A stretch of 21,014 nucleotides of DNA, from positions 1,220,622-1,241,635 of the forward strand of contig NC_049997.1 of the NCBI RefSeq assembly GCF_000003815.2, in the 5' to 3' direction. Shown in pieces: positions 15,655 to 21,014 of this stretch. Within the stretch, counting starts at the first letter, position 1. The number at the start of each line of letters is the position of its first letter. A program made the position numbers and the translations under genes. Source of the stretch: Branchiostoma floridae (taxonomy: Eukaryota; Chordata; Leptocardii; Amphioxiformes; Branchiostomatidae). A model generated the notes under the pieces. That model did no database searches. It had not been told where the DNA came from and saw only the letters and a list, made by a program, of their open reading frames with translations.

Positions 15655-16140
15655 GCTTGTGTCATATATACACATATATACATATTATTTACATATATAC
15701 ATAGATACATTATATAACATACTATCACTCCTTGATTGTATAATCCTTCATTACTAATACTAGGAATCAAATGTCTTCATTATAAAAACCATAACTTACT
15801 ACTGTAACTGCAGTACTAACTAATCCGAACTCAAACTGCGAGTTCCAAAATTCAAAACAGAAGATGTACATAATGAAAACAAAACTTTGCTTTTATCATA
15901 TAAACATAAAAACATATTTACATATATACATACATATAATCACCCCTTGACTGTACAATCCTTCATTATTATTAAGAATCATATGTCTTGATTTTTAATG
16001 CAAAGCAACACAAGTCTTCATTAATATAATTTCAGGGAGTGAGTGAGTGTGAGTGAGCATTGCTTGAACAAGTGCAAAAACTGTAACTTGGGTACTGAAG
16101 TAGTGAGTTCCAAACTTCGAAACAGAAAAAAAATGCATGT
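15655..16140. repeat. Diverged direct duplication, about 240-bp unit
   Basis: 15655-15870 and 15895-16140 share, in order, an ACATATATACATA block, CTTGAYTGTAYAATCCTTCA, an ATGTCTT block, an ACTGYAACT block and GAGTTCCAAA with AAACAGAA. Strongly diverged with small indels; no coding potential. Confidence 0.6.
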
Positions 16141-16620
16141 GTATAATACATTGTATAAATATGAAATTCTTTTATGTTCAGTTGTACATAAGGCAACAGT
16201 CTTTACTATAATGTGTTCTGAAACTGCAGCTTGGGTGCTTAGCTTTTTTAAAAACTTTTGAATTGTTGAATTGCAGAACATTATCTGCAATATGGACTAA
16301 TCCAAACGAGGAAAAAAGATATGTTGCAATCTAATAGAATTGATAACTGTTCAAAAACTAATTGGAACATGTAAAACATGTTGCAGTCTTTTTCATCGTC
16401 CTTTTAAATTTCCAAACCCAGAGGAGTAGTAGATTGTGCACATGTGCCTTGTCCACGTCCATAGTAACACAAAAAGAAAGGAAAAGGTTGTAATAATTAA
16501 ACAATATACATGTAGGTGCACCTCACCCCTGTAAACATAATAGAGACACTAAAAGCCTCAATAGCATATTAATATATGTTATATGCCATTATTACGTGAA
16601 AAAAATGTCACTAAAATGGA
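16141..16620. other. AT-rich stretch, no gene seen
   Basis: Low-GC sequence without a supported frame or a clear repeat. Confidence 0.35.
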
Positions 16621-17045
16621 CCTTCTTCCATCAAGACACTGGCACAAAAAACAGTCTCCATAAGTATGGAACTTCTTTCATTTCATAAAGATTCTTGTGA
16701 AAAAAACACTGGTCACCAAAGAGGAACCATACACACACACAACATGCAGAAGCCTAGGGGCCAAAAAAAATTATTGAATGCCTATCGCGAAGAAAGAATA
16801 TAGAAGCCTATATGAAAAGGAGAAATATATAGAAGCCTCCGCGCAAGGAAGCAGGAATGATACTGAGGTGCAGAAAAAAACCTACCTCAAGTCTGTCTTT
16901 CTTCCATAATATACAGATTCTGGCACAAAAGTGACACTGAAGCAAAGAGGAATCATACAAGCCTACAGGCTAAAAAAAATGATTGAATTGCCTATGCAGA
17001 AGAAAGAATATAGAAGCCTATATGAATAAAGGCCTCCGCGCATTA
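16621..17045. repeat. Direct duplication, about 240-bp unit related to the satellite field
   Basis: Two successive units share CTTCTTCCAT or CTTTCTTCCAT, GGCACAAAA, CACTG, AAAGAGGAAYCATACA, AGCCTA with a short A run, ATTGAAT, GCCTAT, GAAGAAAGAATATAGAAGCC and CTCCGCGCA. The closing elements (GAAGCCT...CGCGCAAGGAAG) are the words of the 61-bp satellite at 18600-19475. Confidence 0.6.
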
Positions 17046-17408
17046 CCGGCTAATATCACCAGGTATAGCTATAGTTAGTTAGTATAGTTAGTATAATCAT
17101 AACTGAACTGAACTGAACTGTATAAGTATAGCATAGTTATAGTATAGTTAGTATAATTAGTATAAAGGACCTTGTCACAAAAAACACTGGTCACTTGAAG
17201 ACTCTTTTTTTGATCCATAGAAGATCATGGTGTAAATAAACACTGATAAATAACGAAGGCCTTAAGTTCTTCCGCAGTATAAAAGACTCTGACATTGACA
17301 AAAACACCTGGTTACAGTCACAATAAGTAAGACTTTCTGTACTATAGGCATCCTGGTGTAAGGACCCACAATCAGGTTACCATAAGTTAATGACCTGCAA
17401 GTATTGAT
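17046..17408. other. Simple-repeat-rich non-coding stretch
   Basis: Contains TATAGTTAGTATAG-type repeats (17060-17165) with four GAACT units at 17103-17122, then degraded satellite-like sequence. The last eight bases (17401-17408, GTATTGAT) are the left target duplication of the MITE. Confidence 0.5.
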
Positions 17409-17694
17409 TAGGGGTGGATACCGGCTCACTGCATCGGATTCTGTCCTACGATGTATACAACATCTAAAACCTCAGAGTCCAAATGAAGACTTAGAACAAA
17501 GTACAAAATGTAAATATATTCATAATAGGTATCTTCTAAACCTCTTTGCCTGAATCATACAAGACTAGTCTTAATTCATATTCTACTTTCTTCTATGTTG
17601 GTTTACTTTAATAGGTTAAAAGTTGAATTGCTAGGAGAAAACATTCAAGATATCCATGAGGTACCATATGTTGCTGAACCGGTATCCACCCCTA
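17409..17694. mobile_element. hAT-like MITE, 286 bp, with TIRs and 8-bp target duplication
   Basis: The left end TAGGGGTGGATACCGGCTCA and the reverse complement of the right end differ at one base in 20. The element is flanked by GTATTGAT (17401-17408) and GTATTGAC (17695-17702), an 8-bp duplication with one later change. An 8-bp duplication and a terminal inverted repeat starting (C/T)AGGGGT suit the hAT superfamily. The interior is AT-rich with no transposase, so it depends on another copy for movement. Confidence 0.8.
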
Positions 17695-17725
17695 GTATTG
17701 ACGTTTTCACCAAAGTGACACAAGT

Positions 17726-17977
17726 TTATCTGAAATGGTTAATGGTCTGCATGATGAAGGTGCTACTGTCGTCATTGCTGTTGTTGGGATGGCTCCAGAT
17801 AACAGGAGACAGAAGCTGTTCTTCCACCATTGTTAGCGTATGGTCGGGAGGATGGGCTTTTCCAACATCCTTGACAGAACAGTTGTGTACAACATAGAAG
17901 TGGTGTGCAAGTGTTGGACAGGGAACGATGGCAAGATTGTTTGTATGTTTCCATAAACTTTTCACTGACATGACCGT
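17726..17977 (-). other. Unidentified minus-strand reading frame
   Basis: Between the MITE and repeat copy 3 lies a higher-GC island. On the minus strand it is open and reads LAIVPCPTLAHHFYVVHNCS, then KDVGKAHPPDHT and MVEEQLLSPVIW, ending INHFR-stop. The residue mix is protein-like. The frame goes on into repeat copy 3 without a clear acceptor, so a real 5' boundary is missing. The opposite strand offers a shorter frame with a leucine run. It could be the last exon of a gene, or a remnant; I do not recognise it. Confidence 0.25.
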
Positions 17978-18400
17978 TTCATACCTTTGCCAAAAAAAGT
18001 TAACCTTTTTCAAGTGCGGTGTGTCGTGTTGACTCAAGTATGCAAATGACGTCCAAATTTACATACATTACATCAGCTGATCATCATCTCTGCTAAAAAA
18101 GTTAGATTAAAGTATGCAAGTCTTATCTTGCAAAGATGGTTATTCTACTAGATATTGGTTATTCTATTAGATTTTGTTAAGTTATGATTTGCATGATTTA
18201 TGTCTATATAAAATTCCTGCCTTTATACAAATTGTCTATATAATTATAGCATTTTCCATTGATCATGCAAATCAGTTCCACATTTACATAACTAATCAAT
18301 TGATATCAAATTTTTCTATTATCGAATGCAGTGAATTTCTAAATTCATAAGCAAATCAGATACGAGCTAGACAGGCAACATTTGCGAGCAAATACAGCAC
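17978..18400. repeat. Interspersed repeat family, copy 3, left part
   Basis: CATACCTTTGCCAAA at 17980 matches the start of the family. TATGCAAATGACGTCCAAAT, TGATCATGCAAATCAG, a CATAACTAATCAATTGAT block and GAATGCAGTGAATTTCTAAA follow, all recognisable from copies 1 and 2. The rest of the copy resumes near 20600, beyond the satellite field. Confidence 0.55.
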
Positions 18401-18475
18401 ATTTCAGCCATCTCCCACCCCATGCAAAAATGACTGTTTCAAAAGTGAACTAAAAAAGGCGACTCCCATGTCAAT

Positions 18476-18632
18476 TGCATTCCATCCGCAAGGAAGGATG
18501 ATAGTTACTGTAGTATATGCACATGAAAGAAAGAAATTATCAATAAGTAGCCTATTTATGTGCAGGATAATAAATGTATGCACAAGAAATAAGGAACGAT
18601 AAATGACTACGCGCAAGGAAGAATGGTAGGAG
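18476..18632. repeat. Flanking module, copy a
   Basis: CATCCGCAAGGAAGGATGAT, TATGCACATGAAAGAAAGAA, a GTAGCCTA block, ACAAGAAATAAGGAACGATA and ACGCGCAAGGAAGAATG occur in this order. The same order is found at 19838-19992 and 20245-20390. Confidence 0.65.
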
Positions 18633-19475
18633 CAATTCTACGTGCAAGAAAGAGGAATGATAAAAGCCTACGCGCAAGGAAGAATGATAGAAGCAATTCT
18701 AAGTGCAAGAAAGAAGAATGATAGAAGCCTACGCGCAAGGAAGAAGCAATTCTAAGTGCAAGAAAGAAGAATGATAGAAGCCTATACGCGCAAGGAAGAA
18801 TCATAGAAGCAATTCTAAGTGCAAGAAAGAAGAATGATAGAAGCCTATACGCGCAAGGATGAAGCAATTCTAAGTGCAAGAAAGAAGAATGATAGAAGCC
18901 TATACGCGCAAGGAAGAATCATAGAAGCAATTCTAAGTGCAAGAAAGAAGAATGATAGAAGCCTATACGCGCAAGGAAGAATCATAGAAGCAATTCTAAG
19001 TGCAAGAAAGAAGAATGATAGAAGCCTATACGCGCAAGGATGAAGCAATTCTAAGTGCAAGAAAGAAGAATGATAGAAGCCTACGCGCAAGGAAGAATCA
19101 TAGAAGCAATTCTAAGTGCAAGAAAGAAGAATGATAGAAGCCTACGCGCAAGGAAGAATCATAGAAGCAATTCTAAGTGCAAGAAAGAAGAATGATACTC
19201 AGTGAGAAGCCTATACGCGCAAGGAAGAATCATAGAAGCAATTCTCAATTCTAAGTGCAAGAAAGAAGAATGATAGAAGCCTACGCGCAAGGAAGAATCA
19301 TAGAAGCAATTCTAAGTGCAAGAAAGAAGAATGATAGAAGCCTACGCGCAAGGAAGAATCATAGAAGCAATTCTAAGTGCAAGAAAGAAGAATGATAGAA
19401 GCCTACGCACAAGGAAGAATCATAGAAGCAATTCTAAGTGCAAGAAAGAAGAATGATAGAAGCCTACATGCAAGA
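18600..19475. repeat. 61/63-bp tandem satellite, about 14 units
   Basis: The unit joins three related words: CCTACGCGCAAGGAAGAATC, ATAGAAGCAATTCTAAG and TGCAAGAAAGAAGAATGATA. CGCGCAAGG recurs at 18610, 18671, 18732, 18787, 18850, 18905, 18968, 19031, 19084, 19145, 19216, 19284 and 19345, with CGCACAAGG at 19406. Most spacings are 61 (CCTACG form) or 63 (CCTATACG form). Shorter units (53-55) lack an AATCATAG-type word, and two units carry small insertions. Alternating long and short units suggest higher-order copying. Long open frames on both strands come from the 63-bp (21-codon) units. Confidence 0.95.
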
Positions 19476-19559
19476 AAAAGATGGTAGCATAAATATATAT
19501 TGCCTACACACAAGAAAGAATGTATTAGTCTATGCGAAAAAAAAAGGAATAATACAAGC

Positions 19560-20463
19560 CTTTTCATGAGGAAGAAGGAATGATAGATTCTAAAGCCTAC
19601 ATGCTAGAAAATAGTGGTGATATCAGATCGGATGCTTCAAACCAAGCTGGGCATTAAGACTCTGAAAGATGGTGTAACAGTTACATGTATTTATCATATC
19701 ATGCATGTACCATAGGGGTTGGTAATGTTACACTGTACCTGTGCACAGGAAAGAAGGTCAATTATAGAAGCCGATTAATATCGGATAGATAGAAGTAAGA
19801 GCTGCTAAGTGCTATTAGAAAAAAAGGTTAATAGCATCCCACCCACAAGAAAGGACGATAGCAGCATATGCACAAGAAAGAAAGAAATTTTCATTAACTT
19901 AGCCTAATGTTGTTAAAGATTATAATCTACTACTAGTGTACAAGAAATAAGGAATGATAGTAGCCTACGCACAAAGAAGAATGATAGAATTACCTACCCA
20001 GAAGAAAGAATATGGAAGAGAAGGTGAAAAAAGGGAGGAATAATAGAAGTCTAATTGCGCAAGGAAGCAGGAATTATCCTTAAGTCTATATACATGCAAG
20101 AAAAAAGTGACAATGATTATACATGCTTAAGCGCTTCAAACCAAGCCATTAGCACTCTTCAGAAGCAATATAGTATACAGGCCTATGCTCACGCAAGAAA
20201 AGGGTTGATAGACAAGAGCTGCTTAAAGAAGGAATTAATAGATACCATCCCACCCACAAGAAAGGATGATAGCAGCATATGCACAAGAAAGAAAGAATTA
20301 TGATTACGTAGCCTATGTTCAAGATTATAAATCTACTACAAGAGCACAAGAAATAAGGAATGATAGTAGCCTACACGCAAGGAAGAATGATAGAAATGCC
20401 TAGACCCAGAAGACATAATATGGAAGATGATGTGAAAAAAGGAAGGAATAATAGAAGTCTTCT
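19560..20463. repeat. Two larger duplicated modules beyond the satellite
   Basis: 19630-20060 and 20125-20463 match in order: GCTTCAAACCAAGC, AGAGCTGCT, CATCCCACCCACAAGAAAGG, ATAGCAGCATATGCACAAGA, AAGATTATAA with CTACTA, CAAGAAATAAGGAATGATAG, TAGCCTAC, an AGAAGA block, AATATGGAAGA, GTGAAAAAAGG and GGAATAATAGAAGTCT. The offset is about 400-420 bp. The internal words AAGAAAG, AAGGAAGAATGATAG and GCCTAC are those of the satellite, so the field grew from one seed at several scales. Confidence 0.7.
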
Positions 20464-20599
20464 GTACATTTGTCTGTGGCATACAGTTAGCCTTACATAC
20501 ATTAATTAAATTAGACCCGGAAAAGTCCAAGGCCACATTACCTGCGCATTATATAACATGTTGTCTTTGCTAGCATAAATGTGCCTTAAGTTTCTAGAC

Positions 20600-20727
20600 T
20601 TATCTAATTCTGCAAATCATAACTTATGAGCTAACCTTATGAATCAAATAGTAATGATTCATCAACAACTTCTTGAGTTACTCAAGTTTGCAAAATCTGA
20701 AACGAAATTGGCCCCTGCAGTTAAAAC
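20600..20727. repeat. Interspersed repeat family, copy 3, right part
   Basis: CTGCAAATCATAA, then AATGATTCATCAACAACTTC, TTGAGTTACTCAAGTTTGCA and CCCCTGCAGTTAAAAC follow the order seen in copies 1 and 2. No CCGCTAGGGG box or closing TGGCGAAGGTAAT is recognisable, so this copy is 3'-truncated. Confidence 0.5.
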
Positions 20728-21014
20728 AAGAAATCTTTTTAAAAAAGCTGTGCCTTGCCGCGTATTTTATGTTATTTTGGTAAGTTAGACTAGATTCTAC
20801 GCTTAAAAATCCCGAGTTCCACATGTCGCCCCCCTCCCCCTCATTATCATAATTTATGTCAGATGAATTATTGGCACATTAAACAGGTTTTGTAAAACTT
20901 TTTGACCCGCAATGAATATGCATTATTTTTTATTACAACTAAGTTCCTTCTGATGCAATTTGTGATATATAATTATATGAACATGGTGAGTTAAAGCGTA
21001 GATTTATTACGCTG
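20728..21014. other. AT-rich stretch, no gene seen
   Basis: A C-rich run (CGCCCCCCTCCCCCTC) lies at 20827-20842; otherwise nothing is recognisable. Confidence 0.4.

Noticed and set aside
18607-19090. Repetitive protein genes on both strands (Phe/Leu-rich and Arg/Lys-rich)
   Set aside because: The frames arise from 63-bp units divisible by three; they break at 61-bp units and have no promoter or splice support.
18600-19475. CRISPR array
   Set aside because: Units are contiguous, without unique spacers, and the setting is eukaryotic; this is a tandem satellite.

Overview
This window looks like animal nuclear DNA, most likely from a lancelet (Branchiostoma). The evidence is short exons with GT/AG splice signals, long AT-rich introns, (TG)n and (AG)n microsatellites, several nested DNA-transposon remnants, and a single-exon leucine-rich-repeat receptor whose tyrosine-rich tail recalls receptors I associate with lancelets. 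The species is inferred from style, not from a search.

Layout. 1-1323: the last two exons (+) of an intradiol ring-cleavage dioxygenase, a non-haem Fe(III) enzyme family that is common in bacteria and fungi and unusual in animals. 1508-3636: an interspersed repeat (copy 1), into which a 1.27 kb element with matching inverted ends and palindromic internal motifs has inserted (2083-3355). 3637-5030: non-coding DNA with a CTCF-like site (4340) and a 244-bp long-arm foldback element with a 9-bp target duplication. 5338-5521: a probable first exon (+) of a membrane-anchored protein ending at a perfect GTGAGT donor. 6297-8629 (-): a leucine-rich-repeat transmembrane receptor. Its reading frame stops just after a CCCC run, although the next frame appears to continue its cytoplasmic tail. 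10466-11720 (-): up to three short GC-rich exons with good splice signals, one of which carries a 39-bp coding minisatellite. 11788-11875: a possible exon on +.

From about 12 kb to the end I find no convincing gene. It holds (TG)n and polypurine tracts, a second copy of the interspersed repeat (13692-14946), diverged direct repeats (15655-17045), a hAT-like MITE with an 8-bp target duplication (17409-17694), a small unexplained reading frame (17726-17977, -), and a field of 61/63-bp tandem repeats with surrounding modules (18476-20463). This field lies between the two halves of a third copy of the interspersed repeat.

The genes show no common pathway. The dioxygenase would be a catabolic or detoxifying enzyme, and the LRR protein a cell-surface receptor or adhesion molecule with possible SH2/PTB docking tyrosines. 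The exon at 5338 may belong to a gene whose intron contains the opposite-strand LRR gene. All multi-exon models rest on splice signals and frame only.
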